From contig NZ_CP109907.1 of NCBI RefSeq assembly GCF_033097525.1, positions 5,270,001-5,334,000 of the forward strand: 64,000 nt of DNA, read 5' to 3'. A program made the position numbers and the translations under genes. Source of the stretch: Sphingobacterium sp. UGAL515B_05. Its GTDB lineage: Bacteria > Bacteroidota > Bacteroidia > Sphingobacteriales > Sphingobacteriaceae. The notes under the pieces are model-generated. The model was not told where the DNA came from, searched no databases, and saw only the letters and a program-made list of their open reading frames with translations. Shown here piece after piece: positions 53,488 to 63,166 of the stretch (the stretch's first letter is position 1; every line of letters starts with the position of its first letter).

Positions 53488-54300
53488 GTTGTTAAAAACC
53501 GAAACAGGGTTGAGTTTGAAGTAACGTCTCAAGATACGTCTAACGTCTCTGTTTTCCGCTTTGAAGATGATGGCTTCTCGCTTTTTCTTTTCGCTATATA
53601 CACGCTTATTGCAGTAGCCAAATCCTTTATACCGACCATCCAACAAGTAAACAAGTCCCTTTTCTTTGGGATTACGTCCTAAGAGCTCCAAAAATATCTC
53701 GCCCATCGGAAGCTCCGAAGAGGCTACAAATTCCTGCACTCTTCGATTATAGTCTTCTGGAAGCTCCTGCCCAATACATGCCCCTTTGCAGGTCTTCAAC
53801 ATATATTGAAAACAATGTTTCGTATACGTCTGTAATTTGTTTATTTTTTGGCAGAGCTGATAAGCTTCCACAATATTGAATAATTGCTCGCGCCCCTCCT
53901 GGTAACTCGAAAAGGTCATCAGCTCTTCTCGCTCGGGATCAAGCGCCTCAACTTGAATAACTTGATAGCCCGATGGGTTCACTGCTAGATAAAGGCCAAA
54001 TCCGTAGTAGGTTCGACGCTGCGCCCGATTATAATAGGGTTGATATTTTTTGATCAGGTCAGATTCATGCAATAGCGCTAGTAATTCATGACCTGTCAGT
54101 TCAAATCCAACTCTGCAGGCTGCTCCTTGGATTTTGCGTTCCTTAAAATCTGTGCTTCTAAAATGCTGCAATAACCTATTTCTAATATCGATACTTTTGC
54201 CGACATAAATTAGCACGTCATGCTTATCATAAATATAATATACGCCGACTGCAGAGGGTACTCCTTCAAGCAATTCGGCAATTTGCTCTTTCGTCATCAC
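53467..54300 (-). CDS. GIY-YIG nuclease (UvrC/Cho-like)
   Basis: 277 residues. The N-terminal GIY-YIG domain (about 15-95) shows GVYYIYDKHDVLIYVGKSIDIRNRLLQHF with the second-helix Arg, and a Glu-rich HELLALLHESDLIKKYQPYYN. The rest resembles the UvrC-type middle region (TCKGACIGQELPEDYNRRV). It may be a Cho-like alternative to UvrC or a repair nuclease; UvrC's own RNase H and HhH parts are absent. Homologues in this phylum are often fused to a DnaQ exonuclease; this one is not. The C-terminus ends in Asn-rich NNNNLLVY partly encoded by the terminator hairpin. Confidence 0.8.
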   Translation of the reverse strand: MMTKEQIAELLEGVPSAVGVYYIYDKHDVLIYVGKSIDIRNRLLQHFRSTDFKERKIQGAACRVGFELTGHELLALLHESDLIKKYQPYYNRAQRRTYYGFGLYLAVNPSGYQVIQVEALDPEREELMTFSSYQEGREQLFNIVEAYQLCQKINKLQTYTKHCFQYMLKTCKGACIGQELPEDYNRRVQEFVASSELPMGEIFLELLGRNPKEKGLVYLLDGRYKGFGYCNKRVYSEKKKREAIIFKAENRDVRRILRRYFKLNPVSVFNNNNLLVY

Positions 54301-54422
54301 TTTAACTCCAGGTAATACCTTACAAAGGTAATTTAAAAAATAGGCTATTCACTTCGTGGACCTACACGCTCAAATATACTAATATTTTTAGTATTTTAAA
54401 TAATAGCGAATAAAAATAGGAA

Positions 54423-54464
54423 TACACCCGCCCTTCATTTCGTCCAATGAAAAGGGCGGGTGTA
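54423..54464 (-). terminator. Terminator of the heavy-metal operon
   Basis: TACACCCGCCCTT (54423-54435) pairs with AAGGGCGGGTGTA (54452-54464), extended by CATT/AATG with a two-base bulge. It lies 16 bp after the ATPase stop. It lacks a strong T-run on the minus strand. Confidence 0.6.
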
Positions 54465-54479
54465 AGTTAGCGCCAGTTG

Positions 54480-56513
54480 TTAAAATTTCATTTTTTGAAT
54501 TCTAATGGCATTCAATATCGCAATTAACGATACGCCAACATCGGCAAATACAGCCTCCCACATTGTTGCCAAACCTCCAGCTCCAAGAATCAACACGATT
54601 CCTTTGACTATAAAAGCAAGGCCAATATTCTGATAAACAACTTTTTTCGTTTGTTTCCCAATGCGAATGGCCATTGGAATCTTCGAAGGTTTGTCATCCT
54701 GTATCACGACATCTGCTGTCTCGATCGTCGCATCACTGCCCAGTCCACCCATCGCTATTCCAACATCACTCAGTGCAACAACCGGAGCATCGTTAACACC
54801 ATCACCAACAAAAGCAACAGATTCGTTTACCCCCTTTATTTCCTTGACCTTATTCACTTTATCTTCCGGAAGCAGGTCGCCATAGGCCCGATCTATTCCA
54901 AGTTCCTTGGCAACATAGGCGACTACCGTCGTCTTATCCCCGCTCAACATCGTTGCTTTTACACCGAGCTTATGCAGTAGCTGAATTGTAAGCGCGGCAT
55001 CTGCTTTAATGCTATCAGCGATGGTCATGAATCCTACAAATTTACCGTCCAACGCGATGGCAATGGTCGTATATACGATACTATTCGGATCGATATCATA
55101 GGCTACATTAAATTTGTCCAGCAATTTAAAGTTACCCACCAGCAACTCTTTGCCTTCAGTAATTCCTTTTAATCCATGTCCGGCGATTTCTTCTATATTA
55201 TGGAGATTAATAGACTCGTCGATCGCACCTGCGTATTCCCTAATCGCTGTTGCAACTGGATGGCTGCTATGGCTCTCTATTTTATTGACGAGCTTTAAAA
55301 TTCTTGCCTCGTCGTAACCAGCCTGTAGCTTAATTTCCTGCACCTTAAAAACGCCGGCAGTCATTGTTCCGGTTTTATCCATCACCACATGCCGGATATC
55401 TGCCATCGCATCCAAAAAATTACTGCCTTTAAAAAGTATACCATTTCTACTCGCGGCACCGATTCCACCAAAATACCCCAAAGGGATTGAGATGACGAGT
55501 GCACAGGGACAGGAGATCACTAAAAATACGAGTGCTCTATACAACCAGTCGCTAAATACATATTGATCGACAAACAAGTAAGGCAGGAAGCAAATTCCAA
55601 TAGCCAAAAACACAACAATTGGGGTATATATCTTAGCAAATTTGCGGATAAACAGTTCCGTAGGTGCTTTTTGAGCTGTTGCGTTCTGTACAAGCTCAAG
55701 GATTTTACTCAGTTTGCTATCTTGATAAGCTGTTGTCACCCGAATTAGGCTCACCGTGTTCATATTAATCATTCCTGCCAGCACAACATCACCTTTCATT
55801 TTTGTGTCTGGCTTGCTCTCGCCAGTCAGCGCAGCAGTATTAAATGCGCCTTGTTCAGAAAGCAATTCACCATCGAGCCCGAGCTTTTCGCCAGGTTTCA
55901 GCTGAACAATCACTCCGATACCTGCGTCTGCGGCTTTGATTACTTTGCTCTTTCCATTCTCCAAAATGGTCACTTCATCCGGACGCTGATCCAGCAGTGC
56001 CTTAATATTACTTTTAGCTCTACTCACCGCCAAGGTCTGAAATACCTCGCCTACGGCGTAAAATAACATCACCGCTACAGCTTCTGGGTATTCTTTGATC
56101 GCAAAAGCTCCTATCGTAGCGATACTCATTAAAAGAAACTCCGAAAAGATTTCCCCTTTAGCAATACTCTTTAGGGCATCTCTGATTACAGGATACCCAA
56201 CAGGTAGATAAGATACGATATACCAGCCCGAACGAACCCAATCCTTAAACCATGTTTGTGAAATCCAATTATCCATCGCTATTGCCGCAATGAGCAAAAT
56301 AAAAGAAATTAGCGCGGGTAGAAATAACTGCATCTGACTAGCCCCTGCCGTTGAGTGATCGTGACCGTCCTCATCATGGCTATGATCATGACTATGACTG
56401 GAAGCTGGAGCTTTCCCAATAAGGTCTTCAGCCCCCGCCTGACTATATATTTTTTCTGTCTGTGTACAACAAAGCTGTCTGCCTTGTGCATCATAACTAT
56501 GTTGATGTTCCAT
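54480..56513 (-). CDS. Zn/Cd/Co-translocating P-type ATPase
   Basis: 677 residues. A His-rich N-terminus replaces the usual CxxC domain (SSHSHDHSHDEDGHDH near 39-54). Membrane segments follow, then TGESKPD phosphatase loop near 227, CPC near 336 (SCPCALVISIP), DKTGTMTAG near 379, SSHPVATAIREYAG, GDGVNDAPVVALSDVGIAMG near 580 and a final membrane pair. This is the ZntA/CadA type that exports Zn(II), Cd(II) or Pb(II) from the cytoplasm. It is last in the leftward operon with the CzcB adaptor (34-bp gap) and the CzcA-TolC pump, a combination that handles both cytoplasmic and periplasmic metal. Confidence 0.92.
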   Translation of the reverse strand: MEHQHSYDAQGRQLCCTQTEKIYSQAGAEDLIGKAPASSHSHDHSHDEDGHDHSTAGASQMQLFLPALISFILLIAAIAMDNWISQTWFKDWVRSGWYIVSYLPVGYPVIRDALKSIAKGEIFSEFLLMSIATIGAFAIKEYPEAVAVMLFYAVGEVFQTLAVSRAKSNIKALLDQRPDEVTILENGKSKVIKAADAGIGVIVQLKPGEKLGLDGELLSEQGAFNTAALTGESKPDTKMKGDVVLAGMINMNTVSLIRVTTAYQDSKLSKILELVQNATAQKAPTELFIRKFAKIYTPIVVFLAIGICFLPYLFVDQYVFSDWLYRALVFLVISCPCALVISIPLGYFGGIGAASRNGILFKGSNFLDAMADIRHVVMDKTGTMTAGVFKVQEIKLQAGYDEARILKLVNKIESHSSHPVATAIREYAGAIDESINLHNIEEIAGHGLKGITEGKELLVGNFKLLDKFNVAYDIDPNSIVYTTIAIALDGKFVGFMTIADSIKADAALTIQLLHKLGVKATMLSGDKTTVVAYVAKELGIDRAYGDLLPEDKVNKVKEIKGVNESVAFVGDGVNDAPVVALSDVGIAMGGLGSDATIETADVVIQDDKPSKIPMAIRIGKQTKKVVYQNIGLAFIVKGIVLILGAGGLATMWEAVFADVGVSLIAILNAIRIQKMKF

Positions 56514-56547
56514 AACTTGCTTTGATTATCTTAACAAATACTGTCAA

Positions 56548-57858
56548 TTAATGTTCGTGCCCACCTGTATTGCTCATTTTAGCATTGATAAAAAAGGCAC
56601 CCTTTATAACAATTTTCGTTCCGGCAGGAACTTCGGTAACCGGGGTAATCGCCGTATATCCCAAAGCAGACACGCCTTTTTGAATCTCTATTTTTTCAAA
56701 ATTGATGTTTTTAGCCTGTTCTTCGCCATGCTGCCCAGCTTCTTGCTCATTTTTATGCGCATGTTTTGCTTCACCTTCATCGTGCGCATGCCCGTGATCG
56801 TCGTGCCCTTCTTCATGCTCCTCAGGTTTCTTGTCTGTCTCCACAAAAATATAATACTTGCCGTCAGCCTCCACGATTGCGTCATTCGGAACAGCCGGAG
56901 TCCGTACATTATTGACACCGATCATACCCGTGATGTTCATCCCATCAATCAAGCCCACTTTGCTGCCTACAACCGTACTGTGCACAGCAATGGTCTTGCT
57001 ATCATTTTCAAAGGAAGATCCAATTGTAAAAACTTTGGCGGTATAGGTCTTATCCGGGTTGTTGGTCAGTTGAAAGTTGATGAGCTGTCCGACTTTAACC
57101 AAAGGTAGATCCTTTTCAAACACCTGCAGATCTAAATGCAACAGACTATTGTCGACAATCTCGATCACTGGCGAAGAGACATCTACATAACTACCAATTT
57201 TCGCAAAAACATTACTTACTGTTCCATTGATAGGGCTTGTTACGGCTAATGAGGTCCGCATATTAGAAAGATTCACGCTATTGGGATTAATGCCCATCAA
57301 TTGGATCTGTTGTTGCAAGGAGGCCTTTCGAGCCCGTAAACTGTTGAAGTCTGCTGTTGCTGCCTGCAGATTTTTCCGTGCACCCGCATTACCTTCATTG
57401 AGTTCCTGTTGCCTTGCCATTTCTTGTTCAGCTAAGGTAATCTTACTTGCAAGGGATACATATTCCTCCTGCAACTGTACAAACTGGGGGTTGGTGATCG
57501 TAGCGATCACCTGCCCCTTGCGTACCTGGTCACCCAGCTGCACGTTTAATGTCTTTACAACACCACCGTAAAGCGCCGTTGCATTCGCTTTATTGTTATT
57601 GGGGACACTTAAAAGTCCATTGGCCTTGATTGTAGCCGTTAGTTCCTTATCTTCAATACCTCCAAAAACGATGCCCACAGCTTTTATTTGCGCAGCACTC
57701 AGTGCCGCTACAGTAACCGGACCTTCCTCATGCCCCTCTTCGGATTTAGGCGCTTCCTTTCCCTCCGGTTGACCTTTAGGCTCCGACTCATTAGAACCGC
57801 AACCGTAAAAAACAGTAACGGCTATACATACGATAAATATCTTTATGAAAACTTTCAT
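56548..57858 (-). CDS. CzcB-type efflux RND periplasmic adaptor lipoprotein
   Basis: 436 residues. The lipobox is VFYGC (Cys20), so it is anchored to a membrane. The order is barrel/lipoyl (GGVVKTLNVQLGDQVRKGQVIATI near 92), a coiled-coil hairpin (about 130-190) and a beta-barrel (VTSPINGTVSNVFAKIG), then a His/Asp/Glu-rich loop (EEHEEGHDDHGHAHDEGEAKH, about 345-370), which could bind Zn or Cu. It bridges the CzcA pump, 7 bp upstream, to the outer-membrane factor. The metal-rich insert suits a heavy-metal pump of the CzcCBA/CusCBA type. Confidence 0.9.
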   Translation of the reverse strand: MKVFIKIFIVCIAVTVFYGCGSNESEPKGQPEGKEAPKSEEGHEEGPVTVAALSAAQIKAVGIVFGGIEDKELTATIKANGLLSVPNNNKANATALYGGVVKTLNVQLGDQVRKGQVIATITNPQFVQLQEEYVSLASKITLAEQEMARQQELNEGNAGARKNLQAATADFNSLRARKASLQQQIQLMGINPNSVNLSNMRTSLAVTSPINGTVSNVFAKIGSYVDVSSPVIEIVDNSLLHLDLQVFEKDLPLVKVGQLINFQLTNNPDKTYTAKVFTIGSSFENDSKTIAVHSTVVGSKVGLIDGMNITGMIGVNNVRTPAVPNDAIVEADGKYYIFVETDKKPEEHEEGHDDHGHAHDEGEAKHAHKNEQEAGQHGEEQAKNINFEKIEIQKGVSALGYTAITPVTEVPAGTKIVIKGAFFINAKMSNTGGHEH

Positions 57859-57865
57859 TGCTGAC

Positions 57866-60800
57866 TTATTTGTTATTGAAGTAATTATATTGAATTGCTG
57901 ATTGATTATACTGATTGAGGACTTCTAAATAATTCTGGCGAATCCCAATGGCCTGACTTAAAAATTGACTTAATTCAGCAAAATTGATCTCCCCTGTCCT
58001 ATAACCCAAACTAGCCGCCTTAATGATGGCATCAGCTTGTTTTAAACCCGAAGACTCGTAAAATTGTAGTAACGCACTATTCTTGTCAATTTCAGCAAGT
58101 GCATTCCCTTTATTTGTCTGGAATACCTGCGTCTCATATTCCAACTTACGCTGTTGAACTTCCATTTCAGCGTTGGCAGCCTTCACTTTACTTTTATACG
58201 CGCCTAGGCTAAAGACCGGAAAAGTTGCGGAGACCGAAAATCCCGATAAGGGATCCTTGGCTCCCCAAACACGTTGGGAGAAAAAACGACCCGAGAACTC
58301 AGGCTTATTTGTATTTTTCTGAACACTGATATTTGATGAAGCGATATTTACATTTTGCTGCTGCAAAACAAGTAAAGGATGGGCTGTTTCCGTAGCTGGA
58401 CTGGCGTTCACGACGATCTTCTCCAAGGGCTGATCCAAAGGGAGCATCCACTCGTTACGGTCCAACAAGAGCATAAGTTGCTGTTGCTGAATAACAATGT
58501 CCTTTTTGTTTTGAAAAAGCTGCGCCTGCAGTTCCTTCAGTTTTGCCTCCGCTGCGATCTTGTCCAGCGCAGCCACGTCACCCGTTCTAAAGCGAAGTTC
58601 AGTTGCTTTGAACATGGCTGTATAGATGCTATCCAGCTCTATATACAGCTTTTGGCGATCCTGGAGATACCAAAGTTGAAAATAGGCTGTCCTTACGTCT
58701 TTGGTAATTGCAGTTTTTAATACATCCGTATTTAAATTCGCATATTTTAGTTGCTGTTTAAAATACTCTTTACGCGCGGCATAGAGCCCGGGCCAGGCAA
58801 TACTTTGTGTTATACCAATTTTCAATAAGCCGGCCTTATCCGTAGGACGGTAATCTTCATTTTCTGAAAAAATACCGGTCTTGGGAATTTCGGTCGCCGT
58901 TTTAACATTGAAACCAGCGCCTACGATTTCAGCCTGGTTGATCTGAAACTGACGATTGCTCTTCAGCGCAGTTTCCACAGCTTCTGTAACAGAAATGCGC
59001 TCTTGGCCAAACACCTGAGATGCCAAGGCCATAAATAAGAAAGCAAGTACTGTAACAAAGGTCTTAACACCCCTACTTCGTTTCATATTCAATTTAGAAT
59101 TAAAGATTATATACAATAAGGGCAGCACAAACAACGTCAGGAAAGTTGCCGTTATCAATCCGCCAATAACAACCGTTGCCAAAGGTTTCTGAACCTCAGC
59201 ACCAGCACTTGTACTTATTGCCATCGGTAAAAAGCCCAGGGAGGCCACTGTCGCTGTCATTAGTACAGGACGTAAACGGGTCAAAGTACCCTCTTTAACA
59301 CGTCGAAAAATATCATCGACACCCTCTTTTTTCAACTGATTGAATGTCCCAATTAAAACGATACCGTTGAGTACGGCCACACCAAACAAGGCGATAAAAC
59401 CGACACCGGCACTAATACTGAAAGGCATGCCGCGCAACATCAATGCAAATACGCCGCCAATAGCACTCATAGGAATGGCAGTAAAAATTAGCGTGGCTTG
59501 CTTAAAGGAATGGAACGTGAAATACAACAGCATAAAAATAAGCAATAAGGAAACTGGCACAGCAATCAGCAGGCGCGAACTCGCTTTTTGCAAATTCTCG
59601 AACTGACCTCCGTAGGTGAAATAATAACCCGCGGGAAGTTTTACATTTGTAGCCAATTGCTGCTGGATATCCTTTACTACGGTTTGAACATCACGTCCTG
59701 CCACATTAAATCCAATCACAATTCTTCGTTTACCAGCTTCGCGACTGATTTGGGCCGGCCCCAATTTATAATCAATGGCAGCAACCTGAGAAAGCGGGAT
59801 CTGCGTACCCGTATCTGTAGGAATCATCAGATTACGAACGTCATCAATACTGTTTCGGTGCGTTGTATCTAACCTGACGACCAGATCAAAGCGACGTTCA
59901 TTTTCATAGATCTGTCCCGTACTCCGACCGGCAAAGGCCGTACTCACCACATCATTGACGTCCTGAATTGTCAATCCATAATTTGCGATACGGGTGCGGT
60001 CATAAACGATATTGATTTGCGGGAGACCGGATACACGCTCCACCTGTGGAGAAGTTACCCCTTGAACAGATTGAATCTGAGCAGCAACCACATTGGCGTA
60101 AGCGGCTAGTGAATCAATGTTTTCACCGAAGATCTTTACAGCAACATCCTGACGGATACCCGTCATTAACTCATTGAAACGCATTTGAATAGGTTGATTT
60201 TTTTCGAAGAAGACACCCGGAATTACTGCTAGCTTCTCCAGAATAGCGCTCCCCAGTTCTTCATAAGAACGGCCCGACTTCCACTCTTTTTGAGGCTTCA
60301 ATACCACCATAATATCTGTGGCTTCCGGTGGCATAGGGTCCGTTGGCACCTCCGCAGCTCCTGTTTTACCGACAACCATCTTCACTTCATCAAACTCTTT
60401 GATAATCCGGGAAGCCTGCATAGAGGTTTCAATACTTTGCGAAAGCGAGCTTCCCTGAGGAAGTATACAATGGAATGCATAATCGCCTTCCTGCAATTGT
60501 GGAATAAACTCGCCACCCATGTTCTTGAAAAAGAAGGCCGACAAAGCAAAAATGGCAACAGTTAAACTCACGATTAGGTATTTAAACCGAATGGCTTTCT
60601 GTAATAAAGGCGCATAAATACGTTGCAGTCCCGCAATCATCCGGTCACTCAACGTTTTCTTGTCGCTGTGTTTTTTCGGCAGGAACAGAGCACACATCAT
60701 GGGGATATAGGTTAACGAGAGAATCAATGCGCCGAAAATGGCAAACCCAACTGTTTGTGCCATTGGACGAAACATTTTCCCTTCAACACCCACTAATGTT

Positions 60801-62188
60801 AAAATTGGAATATAGACAATAAGAATAATAATCTCACCAAAGGCAGCACTGGTACGGATCTTTGAAGCGGATTCAAATACCTCATGGTCCATTTCGGCCT
60901 GGGTCAATTTCCCGGTTGACTTTCGTAAGCCTAAATGGTGTAGCGTAGCTTCCACCACAATGACGGCCCCGTCCACAATCAAACCGAAATCTATCGCACC
61001 CAAACTCATTAAATTGGCGCTTACGCCGAAGACGTTCATCAATCCAAGTGCAAACAGCAGCGCCAGTGGAATTGCCGAAGCAACGATAAGACCTGCCCGC
61101 AAGTTCCCAAGAAATAATACCAGGACAAAAATTACAATCAGGGCACCTTCAATCAGATTTTTTTCAACGGTACTGATCGCACGTCCAACAAGGTCTGTCC
61201 GGTCCAAATAGGGCTCTATAACCACATCATCAGGCAAAGACTTTTGGATAGTCGGTAGTTTTTCTTTCACACGATTGACCACCTCATTGCTGTTTTCACC
61301 CTTTAGCATCATGACGACACCACCCACAGCATCTACCTCACCATTGTATGTCAAGGCTCCATAACGCACAGCATGACCAAACCGTACATCTGCAACATCT
61401 TTTACATAAATCGGTATAGACCCTGATTTTCGGATAGCGATATTTCTGACATCTTCCAAAGAGGTCGCCAGTCCAATCCCCCGGATAAAGTATGCATTCG
61501 GTTTTTTATCAATATAGGCACCACCTGTATTTTGATTGTTTTTCTCTAAGGCGGTAAATAGCTCTGGGATCGTGATATTCATAGCCTTAAGTCTATTCGG
61601 ATCAACAGCTACTTCATATTGTTTAAGCTCACCACCGAAACTATTGACCTCGGCAATTCCAGGAGTTCCGTAAAGTTGACGAGCAACAATCCAATCTTGC
61701 ATGGTTCGCAAATCTTTTGCGTTGTATTTCTTTTCGCTTCCCTTTTTGGGATGGATAATATATTGATACACTTCTCCCAATCCGGTACTTACTGGAGCCA
61801 GCTCAGGTTTACCAATACCCTGTGGAATCTGATCCACCGCTTCTTTTAAACGCTCACCGATCAGCTGACGGGCAAAATAGATATCTACGTCATCGTCAAA
61901 AACAACGGTAATGACAGAAAGCCCGAAGCGTGAAATACTCCTGATCTCCTCAATTTTGGGTACAGTTGCAATACTTTGCTCAATTGGAAAAGTCACCAAT
62001 TGCTCGACTTCCTGTCCGGCAAGAGTTGGACAAGAGGTAAAGATCTGGACTTGATTATTGGTAATATCGGGAACGGCATCTATGGGTAGTTTCGTCGCAC
62101 TCCATGCCCCCCAAATGATAAGCAACAAGGTCATTAAACCGATAACGATCTTGTTCTTAATGCTAAATTTTATAATATGATCTAACAC
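57866..62188 (-). CDS. CzcA heavy-metal RND pump fused to a TolC-like outer-membrane factor
   Basis: 1440 residues. Residues 1-1034 are a complete HME-RND transporter: PDITNNQVQI near 38, the TM4 relay IDFGLIVDGAVIVVEA near 400, the GGEFIPQLQEGD periplasmic region and a last membrane segment LTLFVLPLLYIIFN. Residues 1035-1440 begin MKRSRGVKTFVTVLAFLFMA and look like a signal peptide of an outer-membrane factor with a coiled-coil TolC (CzcC) domain, ending YNYFNNK. An internal ATG at 59086 starts this part. RND-TolC fusions are known in Bacteroidota. The start at 62188 is GTG (MLDHIIKFSIKNKIVIG). It follows a small Cys-rich gene and precedes CzcB by 7 bp. Confidence 0.9.
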   Translation of the reverse strand: MLDHIIKFSIKNKIVIGLMTLLLIIWGAWSATKLPIDAVPDITNNQVQIFTSCPTLAGQEVEQLVTFPIEQSIATVPKIEEIRSISRFGLSVITVVFDDDVDIYFARQLIGERLKEAVDQIPQGIGKPELAPVSTGLGEVYQYIIHPKKGSEKKYNAKDLRTMQDWIVARQLYGTPGIAEVNSFGGELKQYEVAVDPNRLKAMNITIPELFTALEKNNQNTGGAYIDKKPNAYFIRGIGLATSLEDVRNIAIRKSGSIPIYVKDVADVRFGHAVRYGALTYNGEVDAVGGVVMMLKGENSNEVVNRVKEKLPTIQKSLPDDVVIEPYLDRTDLVGRAISTVEKNLIEGALIVIFVLVLFLGNLRAGLIVASAIPLALLFALGLMNVFGVSANLMSLGAIDFGLIVDGAVIVVEATLHHLGLRKSTGKLTQAEMDHEVFESASKIRTSAAFGEIIILIVYIPILTLVGVEGKMFRPMAQTVGFAIFGALILSLTYIPMMCALFLPKKHSDKKTLSDRMIAGLQRIYAPLLQKAIRFKYLIVSLTVAIFALSAFFFKNMGGEFIPQLQEGDYAFHCILPQGSSLSQSIETSMQASRIIKEFDEVKMVVGKTGAAEVPTDPMPPEATDIMVVLKPQKEWKSGRSYEELGSAILEKLAVIPGVFFEKNQPIQMRFNELMTGIRQDVAVKIFGENIDSLAAYANVVAAQIQSVQGVTSPQVERVSGLPQINIVYDRTRIANYGLTIQDVNDVVSTAFAGRSTGQIYENERRFDLVVRLDTTHRNSIDDVRNLMIPTDTGTQIPLSQVAAIDYKLGPAQISREAGKRRIVIGFNVAGRDVQTVVKDIQQQLATNVKLPAGYYFTYGGQFENLQKASSRLLIAVPVSLLLIFMLLYFTFHSFKQATLIFTAIPMSAIGGVFALMLRGMPFSISAGVGFIALFGVAVLNGIVLIGTFNQLKKEGVDDIFRRVKEGTLTRLRPVLMTATVASLGFLPMAISTSAGAEVQKPLATVVIGGLITATFLTLFVLPLLYIIFNSKLNMKRSRGVKTFVTVLAFLFMALASQVFGQERISVTEAVETALKSNRQFQINQAEIVGAGFNVKTATEIPKTGIFSENEDYRPTDKAGLLKIGITQSIAWPGLYAARKEYFKQQLKYANLNTDVLKTAITKDVRTAYFQLWYLQDRQKLYIELDSIYTAMFKATELRFRTGDVAALDKIAAEAKLKELQAQLFQNKKDIVIQQQQLMLLLDRNEWMLPLDQPLEKIVVNASPATETAHPLLVLQQQNVNIASSNISVQKNTNKPEFSGRFFSQRVWGAKDPLSGFSVSATFPVFSLGAYKSKVKAANAEMEVQQRKLEYETQVFQTNKGNALAEIDKNSALLQFYESSGLKQADAIIKAASLGYRTGEINFAELSQFLSQAIGIRQNYLEVLNQYNQSAIQYNYFNNK

Positions 62189-62340
62189 AATATACGTGAT
62201 TAATGCTTAAATAATAGCTCGTTAGAATAGCTTCATCGCTTCTCGTAATAAAATACAACAAGCGGATTCCGAGCACAAAGCTGAATAATGAACAGCATAG
62301 CACGCTCCATCAGATTTGTTTTTAGAATTTTTACGAAAAA

Positions 62341-62670
62341 TTAAGCTTTAACTTTTGGCGGCTGCCAGATGCTTCCAAAATAACTGGAAACAATCGCTGT
62401 ATTGCGGATAGGATTACGATTATCAAAATAAATTGATACCGGGACACCATCTATTTGCGGAAATTGATAGGCATAAGCCGTTATATTTCCACTGCAACAA
62501 TTGCAATAGCAGAAAATAGAACAGGCATCAGATGCATCATCACTATGGTTATGCGTTTGGTTTAATAGTGTTTCCATAGCAGTCTGCTCACAGCGATTGC
62601 TAGAATCACTGCAGGGAACAAAAGAAAGTCCCATAATATAGGCTATCAATATGAAAACAATTAACCTCAT
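62341..62670 (-). CDS. Small Cys-rich secreted protein of the metal operon
   Basis: 109 residues. A signal-like start (MRLIVFILIAYIMGLSFVPC) is followed by a Cys/His-rich middle: CEQTAMETLLNQTHNHSDDASDACSIFCYCNCCSG, with a CxxCxCxCC cluster suited to metal binding. It resembles the DUF6660-type small proteins that precede CzcA-like genes in Bacteroidota; that name is tentative. It is first in the operon with the pump, 152 bp upstream of it. A -7 box lies 8 bp before its ATG. Confidence 0.7.
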   Translation of the reverse strand: MRLIVFILIAYIMGLSFVPCSDSSNRCEQTAMETLLNQTHNHSDDASDACSIFCYCNCCSGNITAYAYQFPQIDGVPVSIYFDNRNPIRNTAIVSSYFGSIWQPPKVKA

Positions 62671-62677
62671 GAATACA

Positions 62678-62685
62678 CAAATGTA
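62678..62685 (-). promoter_or_regulatory. Candidate -7 box of the heavy-metal operon
   Basis: On the minus strand the sequence is TACATTTG, an exact TAnnTTTG match, 7 bp before the ATG at 62670. The start site would be at or next to the ATG. Confidence 0.4.
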
Positions 62686-63166
62686 AAAAAAAATAAATTA
62701 AAATTTCCTAGCCCCGGAAATCTATGGGTTCGCATCAGCTCCAGTGCCTACTATAGAATAAAGAGACAGGCGCTCTCAACCGAGCGTTTTTTTTGTTCCC
62801 TAGGTCTCACAAAACCGCACAATCCTACACAGCACTACTACCTGACATACGCATTAATTATAAGTAAATTATTATTCAAATAAAACGAATTATAATTAAC
62901 AGAAAAACGACAAAAACATGTTCAAACAGCATTTTACCCACAAAACAACACTATTGTAGATATTTCTCTACAAGAAATATAAGATAACATAAATACAGGA
63001 TATTAAGTAAAATGCTATTTATATAATTGCATCGATAAAAAACAAAAGCAACAAAAAAAGCAATGGTATACCATATTTTAAATACAAATCGGCATACAAC
63101 TGCAAGAGTTTTTGCGGTACAAATCAACAACGAAATCAAATAATCAAAAATCAATAACAAAACAAA
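62686..63166. other. AT-rich gap with an orphan terminator, no clear gene
   Basis: A 5-bp hairpin CGCTC-GAGCG (62771-62786) with a run of eight T (62787-62794) is an intrinsic terminator for the plus strand, but no plus-strand gene precedes it. The stretch before it (62710-62760) is GC-richer and could be a short untranslated RNA. The rest to 63166 is very AT-rich and leads to the lipoprotein gene. Confidence 0.4.
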
